Shown: positions 33,286-43,667 of the stretch, piece by piece
Position numbering within the stretch: the stretch's first letter is position 1
How the letters are laid out: each line of letters begins with the position of its first letter
DNA from: Ghiorsea bivora
GTDB taxonomy: Bacteria; Pseudomonadota; Zetaproteobacteria; Mariprofundales; Mariprofundaceae
Length of the DNA stretch: 64,000 bases
NCBI RefSeq assembly: GCF_000744415.1
Contig: NZ_JQLW01000005.1
Location: forward strand, 38,650 to 102,649
Direction: 5' to 3'
Program-made: the position numbers and the translations under genes
The notes under the pieces: model-generated
Database searches by the model: none
What the model was told of the DNA's origin: nothing
The model's input: only the letters and a program-made list of their open reading frames with translations

Positions 33286-35598
33286 CTAAGTTTTCGATTT
33301 TGCAAGCGCAATCACCGCCTGCCCCAAAGCAAGTCCTCCATCATTCATGGGGTAATCTCGGGGGATTAAAACATCAAAACCTTGCGTTTGGAGCTGCTGT
33401 TGAACACCCTCTAAAAGCAACCTATTTTGAAAAACACCACCACTTAATACGACTTGGCTACACTTTTTAGCACAAGCCAGTTTCACAGCTTGTTTAGAGG
33501 CTGCATAGATAACAGTTTGATGAAACTTAGCTGCAATATCCGTAGCTAAAACATTGGCTTTCAAATCATTCAACAAGGCTAACCACATCGGCTTCCATAG
33601 GATTCGCCAAACGCCATCAAGCACCTTTATTTCAACGGGATAAACCTCAGTTTTCAGGCTCAATCTTTGCTCAGCCAATACTTCCAGAGCCATGGCTGCT
33701 TGCCCTTCAAAACTGACTTTTTCAAAACAAATATCCAATGCCGCTGCCACAGCATCAAACAAACGCCCCGTGGACGAAGCCTGTGGTGAATTCAAACCCT
33801 TGTTACACATCACTTGAAGATTGGCGACTGGCTTTTGCCCAAGTTTTTGTATCAGCGGCAATGCTGAAAAGTCATGCGCCACCTTATCCCAGCCCAAAGC
33901 TTGTAGTTGCGCAAAAGCATTACGCCAAGGCTCTTTCATGGCTTGGCTTCCTCCCAACATGGGTGCTTCCTGAATACTGCCCAATCGCTTGAATGAAGCA
34001 TAGGACACATGTAGAAACTCGCCGCCCCAAAACGTGCCATCCTCCCCCATACCTAAACCATCCAAAGCAATGCCCAGCACCTCGCTACCCAACGGCAAAC
34101 CGTGCTCTGCCATACATGCCACAATATGCGCATGATGGTGCTGCACTTGGGTCAGCTTCAAACCTTGTTCTTCGGCAAGATAAGTGCCCCACTGTGTGGA
34201 AAAATAGTCTTGATGTTTATCCACTGCGATATGCGTTGGTGTAAAGTCATACAGCTGCTGATACAAAGCCAAATTCTTTTGATAGTCCTCATGCACTGCC
34301 ACATTCTCTAAATCGCCCATATGTTGCGACATAATCGCTTGCCCATACTGAAGCAAACAAAAGGTGTTTTTCAATTCACCACCCATAGCAAGCACACCAT
34401 GCGCGTTTTCAAAACCTTGGGGCAATACCAATGCAGATGGTGAAAAACCTCTGGCACGGCGCAATATGCGTGGCGCATCTGCCATCACCTTTAATACCGA
34501 ATCATCAAGACGGTTTACAATATCACGATTGTGCAACAAAAAACCATCCGCGATACCCGAAAGCCTTGCCACCGCATCATCATTATCAATACATTGCGGC
34601 TCATCACTTACATTACCTGATGTTAGCACGATGGAATGATCAAGCTTCTGCATCAATAAATGGTGCAAAGGGGTATAAGGTAGCATAAACCCTAAAGTTG
34701 ATTGATGCGGCGAAACACTATCCGCAATCGTTGAGTCTTCTTTTGCCTGCAACACCACAACTGGTGCCGCCACGCCGATCAGTGCCGCCGTATCGTCTGC
34801 TGTGATGTGCGCATATTGATGGATTTGCCCAATATCTTTTGCCATCAGTGCAAAAGGTTTATCAAATCTGCGCTTTCGTTGGCGCAGCATATTCACCGCA
34901 TGTTCATGAGTTGCATCACATGCCAAGTGAATGCCACCAATACCTTTGATGGCAACAACCAAACCTTGTTTGATTTGCCTGGCAGCTTCATCAAGCGCAT
35001 CTTCAACATCCAACACTTCACCTGTCTTATCCAGCCATAAAAGCTGTGGTCCACAATCTGGGCAGGCATTGGGTTGAGCATGAAACCGCCTGTCTTTCGG
35101 GTTTTGGTATTCTGCCAAACAGGCATCACACATGGCAAAGGCAGACATGCTGGTGTTGGCACGGTCATACGGTACTTCACGAATAATCGAAAGTCTTGGT
35201 CCACAGTGCGTGCAGTTGGTAAATGGGTATTGATAATGCCTATCCTCTTGGTTTTGCACATCAGCCAAACATTCAGCACATGTGGCCGCATCAGCAGCAA
35301 CACCCGTTGCCGTTTTACCTTGAATGCTGGTGATAATTTCAAAGCCTTTAAGATGACAGACTTTATCTAAAACTACGCTTTCAATATACTGGATTTTTGC
35401 CAACGGTGGTGCTGAGTCTTGGATGCTTTGCACAAATATATCCAACACACTTTTATCCGCCCAAGCCTGAATCAACACACCTTCCGCATCGTTCCAAACC
35501 TGCCCTTTGATATGCAAATCCTCAGCTAAGTTGGCAACAAATGGGCGAAACCCCACCCCTTGCACCACCCCACGAACACGAACTTCAATGCCAATCAT
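33286..35598 (-). CDS. hypF: Carbamoyltransferase HypF
   Basis: A 770-residue enzyme that turns carbamoyl phosphate into carbamoyl-adenylate and passes it to HypE, the source of the two CN ligands at the [NiFe] site. Domains in order: acylphosphatase (VRGVVQGVGFRPFV), two zinc-finger pairs (CAECLADVQ... CTHCG; CDACLAEYQ... CPDCG), a YrdC-like domain (VAIKGIGGIHLACDA) and a Kae1-like domain (HHHAHIVACMAEHGL; SGGVFQNRLLLEGV). The length is typical. Its ATG abuts the hoxC stop, so it is the last gene of the hydrogenase block. Confidence 0.97.
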   Translation of the reverse strand: MIGIEVRVRGVVQGVGFRPFVANLAEDLHIKGQVWNDAEGVLIQAWADKSVLDIFVQSIQDSAPPLAKIQYIESVVLDKVCHLKGFEIITSIQGKTATGVAADAATCAECLADVQNQEDRHYQYPFTNCTHCGPRLSIIREVPYDRANTSMSAFAMCDACLAEYQNPKDRRFHAQPNACPDCGPQLLWLDKTGEVLDVEDALDEAARQIKQGLVVAIKGIGGIHLACDATHEHAVNMLRQRKRRFDKPFALMAKDIGQIHQYAHITADDTAALIGVAAPVVVLQAKEDSTIADSVSPHQSTLGFMLPYTPLHHLLMQKLDHSIVLTSGNVSDEPQCIDNDDAVARLSGIADGFLLHNRDIVNRLDDSVLKVMADAPRILRRARGFSPSALVLPQGFENAHGVLAMGGELKNTFCLLQYGQAIMSQHMGDLENVAVHEDYQKNLALYQQLYDFTPTHIAVDKHQDYFSTQWGTYLAEEQGLKLTQVQHHHAHIVACMAEHGLPLGSEVLGIALDGLGMGEDGTFWGGEFLHVSYASFKRLGSIQEAPMLGGSQAMKEPWRNAFAQLQALGWDKVAHDFSALPLIQKLGQKPVANLQVMCNKGLNSPQASSTGRLFDAVAAALDICFEKVSFEGQAAMALEVLAEQRLSLKTEVYPVEIKVLDGVWRILWKPMWLALLNDLKANVLATDIAAKFHQTVIYAASKQAVKLACAKKCSQVVLSGGVFQNRLLLEGVQQQLQTQGFDVLIPRDYPMNDGGLALGQAVIALAKSKT

Positions 35599-37050
35599 TT
35601 AGTGGACAGTACACACCATGCAAGGATCAAATGAGCGCACAATATGCTGCACGGAAACAGGTGTGTCTTCGCCCTCTCGAACGGGCGCTCCCAATAGTGC
35701 TTGCTCCAGTGCGCCAAGCTGCCCGTGTATATCACGCGGGGCAAAATTCCAAGTGGTTGGCGCTATAATTTGATAGTTTAAAATACGACCATTTTTCACC
35801 TGCAACCAATGCCCAAGGCTACCGCGTGCTGCTTCCATCATGCCTGCGCCTTCAGCCTCATCAGGCATAGATGTTAAGTGGTAAAAAGGTTCATCAGGTT
35901 GCACTTCTTTGACCCACTTTTCCATTTCCACCACCACCAAAGCAAGCTCTAACAATCGGGCAACGATACGATTGCGAACATTGCCGCCAGACTCAGCAAC
36001 CAAGCTTTGAATAAGAGGATGACCATTGACAAGTTGACGCGCCAACGCCCCAACTTCAACCACATCACCGCCCAAACGCGGTGCTTTGCACCATGTATAT
36101 CCATCTTTCATATCAGGATCGGGTATGGTGACTCCCTCACGCGGATGTTTAGGCTCACTGCCATTTTTCATCCAACTGTGCGACACATCTTCCTTGATGG
36201 TTTCAGGCTGCAAGGGCGAGGCAATCCCATCTTGCCATACCCCAGCATCAAATAACTTTTTACCAGCAACGGGGTATACACCAAAGCTCATGAAATGATC
36301 TGTGGCATTGCCCATGGCTGCTAAATTCAAACTGTCTGCAATGGTTAAGAATGCACCAAAATCACTTTGCCGATGTTCATTTTGCATCACCCATGCTTGC
36401 AAATCTTTGCTGGAAGATAGATTGGCAATGTGCTCTAACTTATCACCAAACAGGGTGTTTTCTAAGAAGCTTCTAAACTGATACAATATACCCAACAACC
36501 GCACCTTTTCCACAGCAGTAATGGCCCGCGAAGTTCCACCAGGTTGAATGGATAGGGTGTGTGGCCACTTGCCCGCCAACATACCCATCATATGCATAAA
36601 TTGAGCTCTGGCAGGCAGCATATCTTTGGCAGCCGTACCCTTGACTGGGTAAAACCGTGTTTTCATGGTATCAAACCAAGGTTCATTTTGATACACATCT
36701 CGCGTAAAGTCAGGCATGAAAAACATATAAAAATGAGTGAGGTGGTCGGCCAAATTTTCATTGGCTAAAATAAGATTCGTAGCTAACTCACCATTTTTAG
36801 GCATTTGAATACCTTGTGCATCAGCAATGGCATAAGCTGCGGCAACCGATTGTGCAACAGAGCAAATACCACAAATACGCGGCACATAAGTCATAGCATC
36901 TGTTGGGTTTTTACCATGCAACATTTGTTCAAAACCACGATACATGGGCGATACCACCCAAGCATCATTAACCTGCCCGTCTTCAATATCCAACTGCACT
37001 TCCAAGTCGCCTTCAACGCGGTTAAATGGTCCAATAATTCTTCGACTCAT
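35599..37050 (-). CDS. hoxC: Regulatory (H2-sensing) hydrogenase large subunit
   Basis: A 483-residue group 2b [NiFe] large subunit. Nickel ligands are in RICGICSVAQS and the C-terminal SFDPCMVCTVH. The protein stops exactly at the His after which catalytic hydrogenases carry a cleavable extension. Absence of this peptide is characteristic of sensor hydrogenases (HoxC/HupV), which need no maturation protease. With HoxB it detects H2 and controls the kinase HoxJ. It lies between hoxB and hypF. Confidence 0.94.
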   Translation of the reverse strand: MSRRIIGPFNRVEGDLEVQLDIEDGQVNDAWVVSPMYRGFEQMLHGKNPTDAMTYVPRICGICSVAQSVAAAYAIADAQGIQMPKNGELATNLILANENLADHLTHFYMFFMPDFTRDVYQNEPWFDTMKTRFYPVKGTAAKDMLPARAQFMHMMGMLAGKWPHTLSIQPGGTSRAITAVEKVRLLGILYQFRSFLENTLFGDKLEHIANLSSSKDLQAWVMQNEHRQSDFGAFLTIADSLNLAAMGNATDHFMSFGVYPVAGKKLFDAGVWQDGIASPLQPETIKEDVSHSWMKNGSEPKHPREGVTIPDPDMKDGYTWCKAPRLGGDVVEVGALARQLVNGHPLIQSLVAESGGNVRNRIVARLLELALVVVEMEKWVKEVQPDEPFYHLTSMPDEAEGAGMMEAARGSLGHWLQVKNGRILNYQIIAPTTWNFAPRDIHGQLGALEQALLGAPVREGEDTPVSVQHIVRSFDPCMVCTVH

Positions 37051-37057
37051 AACAACC

Positions 37058-38065
37058 TCATCGTTTGTTCTTTAGGTGAATACTTGGTGCCACTTCAATA
37101 TGGTCGGCCACTGCATTTTTCTTTAATCGTTCAGGTGTTGCTGCTTTGGATAAGGATGCCAAGGCAACAAACCATGCTTTAGGCATATCTGTTGGTAAAC
37201 CCACAGGGATACCTGCAATTTTGGGTGTTTGGGTAAAATTATGCCCAGGTTCTTCAAAACCTGGTGCTGTGCAGTTAATACACGCATAGCCACCGCGAAT
37301 ACATGAACCTTCGCCATTCCAAAGCCTTGTGTTACAATCAGCATGCGCTTGCGTTCCTACACACCCCATGTGCTCCATCATACAACCCAAATCCGAGGGT
37401 TTCTCAGCACTGGCTTTAAACTCATAAAACTCATTCCGTGTGCAACCATGATGCACCAATTGGTCAGCATAACTGCGTGGCCTACCCAAGCTATCCATAT
37501 TGGCTTCGCTAAAATCACCCAAAGCAATTTCAGCCAATGTGTCTGTCACCCAGTTGGGATGGGTTGGGCAACCTGCAATATTGACCACAGGCATGTTTAC
37601 CTTGGAGCGAAAATCAGCCCCCAAAAGCCCACCTTTTTTTTCACCGTCATATTGCATACCACAAGCATCGGATGGGTTGCCACCTGCTGCGGTGATACCG
37701 CCATAAGCCGCACATGTTCCAACTGCAACAACATATTCAGCTTGTGCTGACAGTCGCTCAACCCAATGCATCATGGGTTCTCCCGTACCTGCCAACATGT
37801 GAAACTTACCCGTATTATTCGGGCCACGAATCACCGAACCTTCCAAACACAAAATATCCAGTTTAATTTTTCCAGCAGCAATATCATTTAAAATATTGGT
37901 GACTTGCAAACCTGTTTCTAAGCTTAACGATGGATGCCATAAAAGGTTGATGCCCGCCATATCCAAGCAGCCTAATACATCAGGCGACTCCGCATTCAGC
38001 AATGACATGGTACAACCACCACAGCCCCCTGATTGAAGCCATAACAAATTGAGTGGGTCGCTCAT
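37058..38065 (-). CDS. hoxB: Regulatory (H2-sensing) hydrogenase small subunit
   Basis: A 335-residue Fe-S subunit. It begins directly with LNLLWLQSGGCGGCTMSLLN, without a Tat signal, so it stays in the cytoplasm, unlike HoxK. Further cluster ligands appear in VGTCAAYGG, IAGCPTHP, HHGCTRNEFYEF, DLGCMMEHMGCVG and CIRGGYACINCTAPGF. The proximal cluster lacks the two extra Cys of HoxK. The C-terminal extension (about 50 residues) is the region that contacts the kinase in known sensors. It overlaps hoxJ by four bases. Confidence 0.94.
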   Translation of the reverse strand: MSDPLNLLWLQSGGCGGCTMSLLNAESPDVLGCLDMAGINLLWHPSLSLETGLQVTNILNDIAAGKIKLDILCLEGSVIRGPNNTGKFHMLAGTGEPMMHWVERLSAQAEYVVAVGTCAAYGGITAAGGNPSDACGMQYDGEKKGGLLGADFRSKVNMPVVNIAGCPTHPNWVTDTLAEIALGDFSEANMDSLGRPRSYADQLVHHGCTRNEFYEFKASAEKPSDLGCMMEHMGCVGTQAHADCNTRLWNGEGSCIRGGYACINCTAPGFEEPGHNFTQTPKIAGIPVGLPTDMPKAWFVALASLSKAATPERLKKNAVADHIEVAPSIHLKNKR

Positions 38066-39408
38066 GTTTCATCCGCTTGGTAAGGCAAAGCAATGGTAAA
38101 CACCGCACCACCGTCCACATGATTATCTGCCATCAAACGCCCTTCACACTGCTCTACAATCAAGCCATAGCTGATATATAAACCCAGCCCCGTGCCTTTA
38201 CCCACCTCTTTGGTGGTAAAAAAGGGATCAAATATTTTCAATTTATCCTGCTTGGAAATACCTGCACCATAATCTTTCACTGTAATCACAGCCTCATGAC
38301 CCTGCTGAAAGCAACGAACATCAATGCGAGGTTCATCTTTATCTTCCATAGCATCCAAGCTATTTTGAATCAAATTCACCAACACTTGATGCACAAACCC
38401 TTCATAACTATGGATACGCAGGTGCTCACCTTCAATGGATAATTTGGCGCGTGTTTTTGATGTTTGCGTCACCCACTTGGCAGCATTACTCACCACATCC
38501 AGCACATCAAACTCTGTTTTTTCTTCGCGATGTGAACTGGAAAAACGGCGCAAATCTTGAACAATGGTGCTGACACGCATGGTACCCTCTAAGCCACCAT
38601 CAACTAAGGATGGAATATCATCCAAAATACGGTCAATTTTTAACCGTTTGCGTAAATCCTTATCAAGCTTATCACCCAATTTCTCATGCAATGCCTCAAT
38701 ATATTCACGCAAACGATACCCATACTTCTTAATGGCAAACATATTACTATGCACAAAGCTAATCGGATTATTCAACTCATGCGCCACACCTGCTACCAAA
38801 CGCCCCAGTGATGCCATCTTTTCTGATTGCACCAGTTGCGCTTGCGCTTGCTTAAGCTCGGTATGCGTTTGGTTCAAATCATTATATGCTTTGCGCAACT
38901 CACCCACAGGGCGACCAATCAAAACCATGCCAACCAATATACCTTCATGGTCATATCGAGGTGAGCAGCGAATCACGAGGGGCGATGCCATACCTTGCGC
39001 ATCAGTCATGCAAACTTCTATTTCTTCTGTCGCACCCTTACGAATACGCTCCAAACATGTTTCAATTTTCACTTGTGAAGATTCATCAAATAATGTTGTT
39101 AGTGCAACACCAGTACAGCCACTTTCACTGCACCCTAAAAGTTGTGATAGCGCAAAATTAGACTGTTGTACGTTGCCTGATAAGTCACAAACAATCAGCA
39201 CATCCGTCATTGAAGATAAAACACCACGAATAAACTGCTGCGCCTCTTCTAACTCCGCATTTTTCTCTTCAAGTTCAACCTGATACCGCAATAAATCTGC
39301 ATACACCACATCCATTTTTTGGATCACTTCAATCCACATCTCTTCATTACCTTGTGTCATCGCATGGGTTGCGGTGTTGGTAATTTGCTGAGAAAGAGCT
39401 TGCGGCAT
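38062..39408 (-). CDS. hoxJ: Sensor histidine kinase of the H2-sensing system
   Basis: A 448-residue soluble histidine kinase. An N-terminal coiled coil (about 35-60) is followed by a PAS domain (about 60-180; [18 protein letters not shown]), a HisKA domain with the phospho-His in [18 protein letters not shown], and an HATPase domain with [19 protein letters not shown] and [11 protein letters not shown]. There are no membrane helices. It is flanked by hoxA and hoxB, as expected for HoxJ/HupT, which the HoxBC hydrogenase inhibits or releases according to H2. Confidence 0.92.
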   Translation of the reverse strand: MPQALSQQITNTATHAMTQGNEEMWIEVIQKMDVVYADLLRYQVELEEKNAELEEAQQFIRGVLSSMTDVLIVCDLSGNVQQSNFALSQLLGCSESGCTGVALTTLFDESSQVKIETCLERIRKGATEEIEVCMTDAQGMASPLVIRCSPRYDHEGILVGMVLIGRPVGELRKAYNDLNQTHTELKQAQAQLVQSEKMASLGRLVAGVAHELNNPISFVHSNMFAIKKYGYRLREYIEALHEKLGDKLDKDLRKRLKIDRILDDIPSLVDGGLEGTMRVSTIVQDLRRFSSSHREEKTEFDVLDVVSNAAKWVTQTSKTRAKLSIEGEHLRIHSYEGFVHQVLVNLIQNSLDAMEDKDEPRIDVRCFQQGHEAVITVKDYGAGISKQDKLKIFDPFFTTKEVGKGTGLGLYISYGLIVEQCEGRLMADNHVDGGAVFTIALPYQADET

Positions 39409-39421
39409 GGCTATAATTTAC

Positions 39422-40915
39422 TCAACTTTCTACGACTTGCAATGTATCATCAGGTGAGTCCAAGGTTTCAACTTTTTCTAAACCATACCGTTCGAGTTTA
39501 TTGCGTAAGCCCACACGGGATAGCCCCAGTTCTTTTGCCGTTTTACTTTTATTCCAACGATTGCGAATCAATGCTTCCTTCACAATCTTAGCTTCCAAGC
39601 TATCCAATCGTTCACGCAATGAGCCCTCTTGTGTCATCAGCCAGTCTAACTCTGCTTCATCCTCTTGGGGCGCTGCTCTTAATACTTGTGGTGACAACAA
39701 CTCTGCACCCAAATAGTCACCTGTTGACATCACCAACATCCGTTTGACTTCATTTTGCAATTCACGCACATTGCCTGGCCAATGGTAAGCCTGCATACAC
39801 GCTAAAGCCTCATCGCTAAAACCTTTCACCTTTTTGCCCAATTCTCGCATCGCATCAGTCAAAACTGCTTGCGCCAACAAAGGAACATCTTGCAGGCGTT
39901 CAGACAGGGGTGGAATCATAATTTTGAATGTTGAAAGCCTATAATATAAATCTTCACGGAATCGCCCTTCACGGACTTCTTGCTCTAAATCTTTATTGGT
40001 GGCTGCAATAATACGCACATTGATTTTTTTACGTTCATTGCCACCCAATGGACGAATTTCACCTTCTTGCAGCACACGCAGTAGTTTGACTTGAAAGGCA
40101 GGCGTAGTATCACCAATCTCATCCAAGAAAATTGTACCCCCATCCGCCTCTTCAAACAAACCTATACGACTGGTGTTTGCACCCGTGAAAGCACCTTTTT
40201 TATAACCAAATAGTTCACTTTCAAGTAATTCATCAGGCAATGCAGCACAATTCTCTGCAATGAACGGTTTATCTGAGCGTAAACTCCCATAATGTAAAGC
40301 CCGCGCTGACAACTCTTTACCCACACCCGAAGCACCCATCAACAATACCGACACATCAAATGTTGCGACCTGACGAATCACATCACACACTTGGTTCATA
40401 CAGCTATCTGGCGCACGCACAATACCATAGTCCACATCATAAGAGTTTATCAGACGTTGACGAATTTCTTGTAAACCTTCTTCAACAGAAGTTGGTAACA
40501 TTTTTAGCTCTGTTGATAATTGTTGGTTTTCCCGGTGCAGTTCAAACAAACGCACAGCATTGCGTACTGTTAGCAACAAGTTATTAGGATCCCAAGGTTT
40601 GGTAATATATTGATGAATACCCGCCTCATTGATGGCGGTGATAATATCTTCAGAGTCGGTGTATCCAGAAATGATAATGCGAATCACTTCGGGGAAACGC
40701 CCTCGAACCTCTTGCAAAAATTCAACACCTGTCATCACAGGCATGCGTTGGTCAGAAATAACCACTTGAATCCACTCATCTGTCATCACCATCATGGCTT
40801 CATCAGGAGAAGTAGCGATGTGCACATCAAAATCATCTTCCAGCAAACGTTTCAGCGATTCTAAAACACGGATTTCATCATCCACCAATAAAATGGATGG
40901 TAATATTTCACTCAT
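39422..40915 (-). CDS. hoxA: NtrC-family response regulator, hydrogenase activator
   Basis: A 497-residue sigma54-dependent activator. The receiver domain has LLVDDE and phospho-acceptor Asp in VVISDQRMPVMTG. The AAA+ domain has Walker A GASGVGKELSARALHYG, the sigma54-contact loop GAFTGA, Walker B GGTIFLDEIGD and the RFREDLYYRL segment. The C-terminal Fis-type HTH is SKTAKELGLSRVGLRNKLERY. It should act at the GG-N10-GC promoters before hoxK and hoxM. It overlaps hoxX by four bases. Confidence 0.94.
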   Translation of the reverse strand: MSEILPSILLVDDEIRVLESLKRLLEDDFDVHIATSPDEAMMVMTDEWIQVVISDQRMPVMTGVEFLQEVRGRFPEVIRIIISGYTDSEDIITAINEAGIHQYITKPWDPNNLLLTVRNAVRLFELHRENQQLSTELKMLPTSVEEGLQEIRQRLINSYDVDYGIVRAPDSCMNQVCDVIRQVATFDVSVLLMGASGVGKELSARALHYGSLRSDKPFIAENCAALPDELLESELFGYKKGAFTGANTSRIGLFEEADGGTIFLDEIGDTTPAFQVKLLRVLQEGEIRPLGGNERKKINVRIIAATNKDLEQEVREGRFREDLYYRLSTFKIMIPPLSERLQDVPLLAQAVLTDAMRELGKKVKGFSDEALACMQAYHWPGNVRELQNEVKRMLVMSTGDYLGAELLSPQVLRAAPQEDEAELDWLMTQEGSLRERLDSLEAKIVKEALIRNRWNKSKTAKELGLSRVGLRNKLERYGLEKVETLDSPDDTLQVVES

Positions 40916-42615
40916 GCCGCCCTCCTTGTTTGCATTGCCCTTATGTTACGGTGACTAGCTAGTGTTAACGGGGTACGCGACTTACAGACTTTATAAACAA
41001 AGTTATATCTTGCCACATGGTAGCTAGGGTCAAAGCCATAAAAGTTCTTTTTCATGCGCCTTAGTTCTTCTTCGCGATAAACTGCCAAAGGTTTGGCAGC
41101 TTCATCTTGTTGACGTTGCTTTCTCTTCTTACGTAAAAACAACTTTAAACCTTCACTGCTCGCTAAACCTCTTGCTTTTTCCCTGACCCTAGCCTGCATA
41201 CAACCTTTTTCACCCACCATAACATCATCCACCAAGCCTAAGTCCTTGGCTTCAGCGACCCCCATAGGTAAGCGGGCTTGAGTAATTCGCTTAGCATGCG
41301 CTTCGCCGCAATACTTAGGTAATAAATAAGTCCAATATTCAGAGCCAAATAGGTTGCCCATATCTTTATAATGCGGGTTCAAAATCACATGCTCATGCGC
41401 CCAAACTTCATCAGCCGCGCGTGCTAGAAACACGCCACCAGCTCCAGCATTCCCCTGCATAGCAGAGATAACCATATGCGAAGTCGTTTGAATAATCGCT
41501 TCAGATAAATCATTCATGGCATTGATATTTGCCCATGATTCATCCGCAGGACTTTTTGCCGCCTCAATCATATTTAAATGAATACCATTGGACCAAAAGT
41601 CAGAGCCACCCATCAATACAATCACCTTGGTTTTTCGTTGCGTAGCTTCCTTATATGCCTTAAGCAAGTCTTTGCATTGCTGAGTGCTCATTGCACCATT
41701 ATAGAATGGGAAGTGGATATAGCCCACACCCATATTTTCCTCATACAAAATCTCTTGATAACCTTCACTGGATGGGACTTCGTATAAGTCCTTGCATTGC
41801 GCTTTAAATAAAAGGGTTGCTGGCAGCTTAAAGGGATGCTCCTGAGCTTTGTCTTTAACATGTCCAACCCAGATAGCACCATCCATGGTTGCCTTGCAAA
41901 CTGCAAGTCCAGACTTGGCAATAACCTCACCTGCTTTGCCCCGTAAACCCTTGGCAATGTGTGCATCATAAATCAACACTTCCCGACCAAATAATTCATC
42001 ACGCACACCTGGAAAACCATCCGCACACCTGATTTTGCGTAATACCGTTTCGGTATCATCCTGCTGCCAATTGATTCGTCGCACATTTTGCGCCATCAAA
42101 GGGCGCAGCTTTCCTTTGGCAGATAAAAGCTTTTGTTTTAAGGGTGTTGGTTTAAATTCGGAGTCTTTAAAATGTTTAACCGCTTGTTGCACAGCTTGTA
42201 CGGCGACCGTGGTCACTTCATTGCGGTAAATACTGGCTTTGGTGGCATCACGCATCTCAAATTCAATACTTGCCCAAATATCGCCCGCATCCATCTCGGC
42301 ATTGGCTTGAAGCACAGTGACACCCCAAGTTTTTTCTCTATTGATAATCGCCCAGTCCAAAGATGAAGGGCCTCTATCGCCCACAATGCCAGGGTGAACA
42401 ATCAAACATGTATGATTTTGCCAAATCGAATCGGGAATGGCTCGCTTCAAATAAGGTGCAACAATCAAGTCAGGCTGAAACAAATCAATGGCTTCTTGCG
42501 CTGTTTCATCATTGATGTCGAACTCGATGGTGACCTCATGTTTATCCTGCTGCAATGCCACAAACAGCCTTTGGGTAAGGCTATTAAAAGCGTGGGTCAG
42601 CAGCAAAATTCGCAT
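40912..42615 (-). CDS. hoxX: HoxX/HypX, CO-ligand synthesis protein
   Basis: A 567-residue two-domain protein. The N-terminal half resembles formyl-tetrahydrofolate transferases (LIVHPGIVGDRGPSSLDWAI and VTVLQANAEMDAGDIWAS). The C-terminal half is a crotonase-like domain (GNAGAGGVFLARAADEVWAH, LPMGVAEAKDLGLVDDV). HypX makes the active-site CO from formyl-THF under aerobic conditions, so its presence fits hydrogenase use in air. It lies between hypE and hoxA, as in Ralstonia. Confidence 0.93.
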   Translation of the reverse strand: MRILLLTHAFNSLTQRLFVALQQDKHEVTIEFDINDETAQEAIDLFQPDLIVAPYLKRAIPDSIWQNHTCLIVHPGIVGDRGPSSLDWAIINREKTWGVTVLQANAEMDAGDIWASIEFEMRDATKASIYRNEVTTVAVQAVQQAVKHFKDSEFKPTPLKQKLLSAKGKLRPLMAQNVRRINWQQDDTETVLRKIRCADGFPGVRDELFGREVLIYDAHIAKGLRGKAGEVIAKSGLAVCKATMDGAIWVGHVKDKAQEHPFKLPATLLFKAQCKDLYEVPSSEGYQEILYEENMGVGYIHFPFYNGAMSTQQCKDLLKAYKEATQRKTKVIVLMGGSDFWSNGIHLNMIEAAKSPADESWANINAMNDLSEAIIQTTSHMVISAMQGNAGAGGVFLARAADEVWAHEHVILNPHYKDMGNLFGSEYWTYLLPKYCGEAHAKRITQARLPMGVAEAKDLGLVDDVMVGEKGCMQARVREKARGLASSEGLKLFLRKKRKQRQQDEAAKPLAVYREEELRRMKKNFYGFDPSYHVARYNFVYKVCKSRTPLTLASHRNIRAMQTRRAA

Positions 42616-42621
42616 AGTACC

Positions 42622-43665
42622 TTAGCAAATCCTAGGTAGCTGTTCGCCAGCCAACCAATCGACAATGCGTGAGCCACCAAATGTGGTTTCCATTTGCACA
42701 AAACCGTGCTCATCTTCCACCACTTTGCCAACAATGGCTGCATGTTTACCATATTCATGGTTTTGCATCACTTTGAGCAAGGTATCCGCATGTTCAGGGG
42801 CACAAATGCAAATCAACTTACCTTCATTGGCAACATACATGGGGTCTAAACCCAACAATTCACATGCAGCTTTCACATCTTCATGCACAGGCACATCATC
42901 TTCGATTAACTGCATACCTACACCCGATTGCTGGGCAATTTCATTTAAGGTTGTAGCCAAACCACCTCGGGTCGGGTCTCTTAAACAGTGAATTTCAGGC
43001 ACAGCTTCAACCATTTCAGTAATCAAACCATTCAATGCCGCAGAATCAGATAAGATTTCAGTTTCAAACTCTAAACCTTCACGGCTAGACATAATCGCTA
43101 CACCGTGGTCGCCCATCGTGCCGCTAACCAAAATCACATCACCAGCTTGCGCCTTATCGCCTGAAATATTGACACCTTCAGGCACAACGCCAACACCCGT
43201 GGTGGTGATAAACACGCCATCACCTTTACCACGCTCAACCACTTTGGTATCACCTGTGACAATCATAACACCTGCTTTCTTCGCCGCCGCAGCCATGCTT
43301 TCCACAATACGGTTTAGGTCTGCCAATGGATAACCTTCTTCGATGATAAAACTCGCAGAAAGATAAAGTGGTTTTGCACCAGACATCGCAACATCATTGA
43401 CGGTGCCATGCACCGAGAGCGAACCAATATCACCACCTGGAAAAAATAAAGGTGAAATCACATGCCCATCACAACTCATCACCATACGCCCAGCATCCAC
43501 ATGGAACAAAGCTTGGTCGTTGCCTTGGTTGAGCAAGTCATTGTTGAAGTGTTTGACAAAAATTTCTTCAATCAACTGCGCCATGGCTCTGCCGCCACTG
43601 CCATGTACCATTTCAACTTGACCATTTTTGAGGTTAAGCTTCATAGGAAATCGTTTTTCTGCCAT
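42622..43665 (-). CDS. hypE: Hydrogenase maturation protein HypE
   Basis: A 347-residue PurM-like enzyme. It dehydrates the carbamoyl group from HypF into a thiocyanate on its C-terminal Cys; the essential end LPRIC is present. N-terminal MVHGSGGRAMAQLI and ATP-binding SVHGTVNDVAMSGAKP are typical. Met1 (43665) is slightly longer than family members; Met8 is possible. It starts two bases after the hypD stop. Confidence 0.96.
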   Translation of the reverse strand: MAEKRFPMKLNLKNGQVEMVHGSGGRAMAQLIEEIFVKHFNNDLLNQGNDQALFHVDAGRMVMSCDGHVISPLFFPGGDIGSLSVHGTVNDVAMSGAKPLYLSASFIIEEGYPLADLNRIVESMAAAAKKAGVMIVTGDTKVVERGKGDGVFITTTGVGVVPEGVNISGDKAQAGDVILVSGTMGDHGVAIMSSREGLEFETEILSDSAALNGLITEMVEAVPEIHCLRDPTRGGLATTLNEIAQQSGVGMQLIEDDVPVHEDVKAACELLGLDPMYVANEGKLICICAPEHADTLLKVMQNHEYGKHAAIVGKVVEDEHGFVQMETTFGGSRIVDWLAGEQLPRIC

Positions 43666-43667
43666 GC

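Noticed and set aside
38564-39283. 239-residue plus-strand frame opposite hoxJ
   Set aside because: It is antisense to conserved kinase motifs and has no own features.
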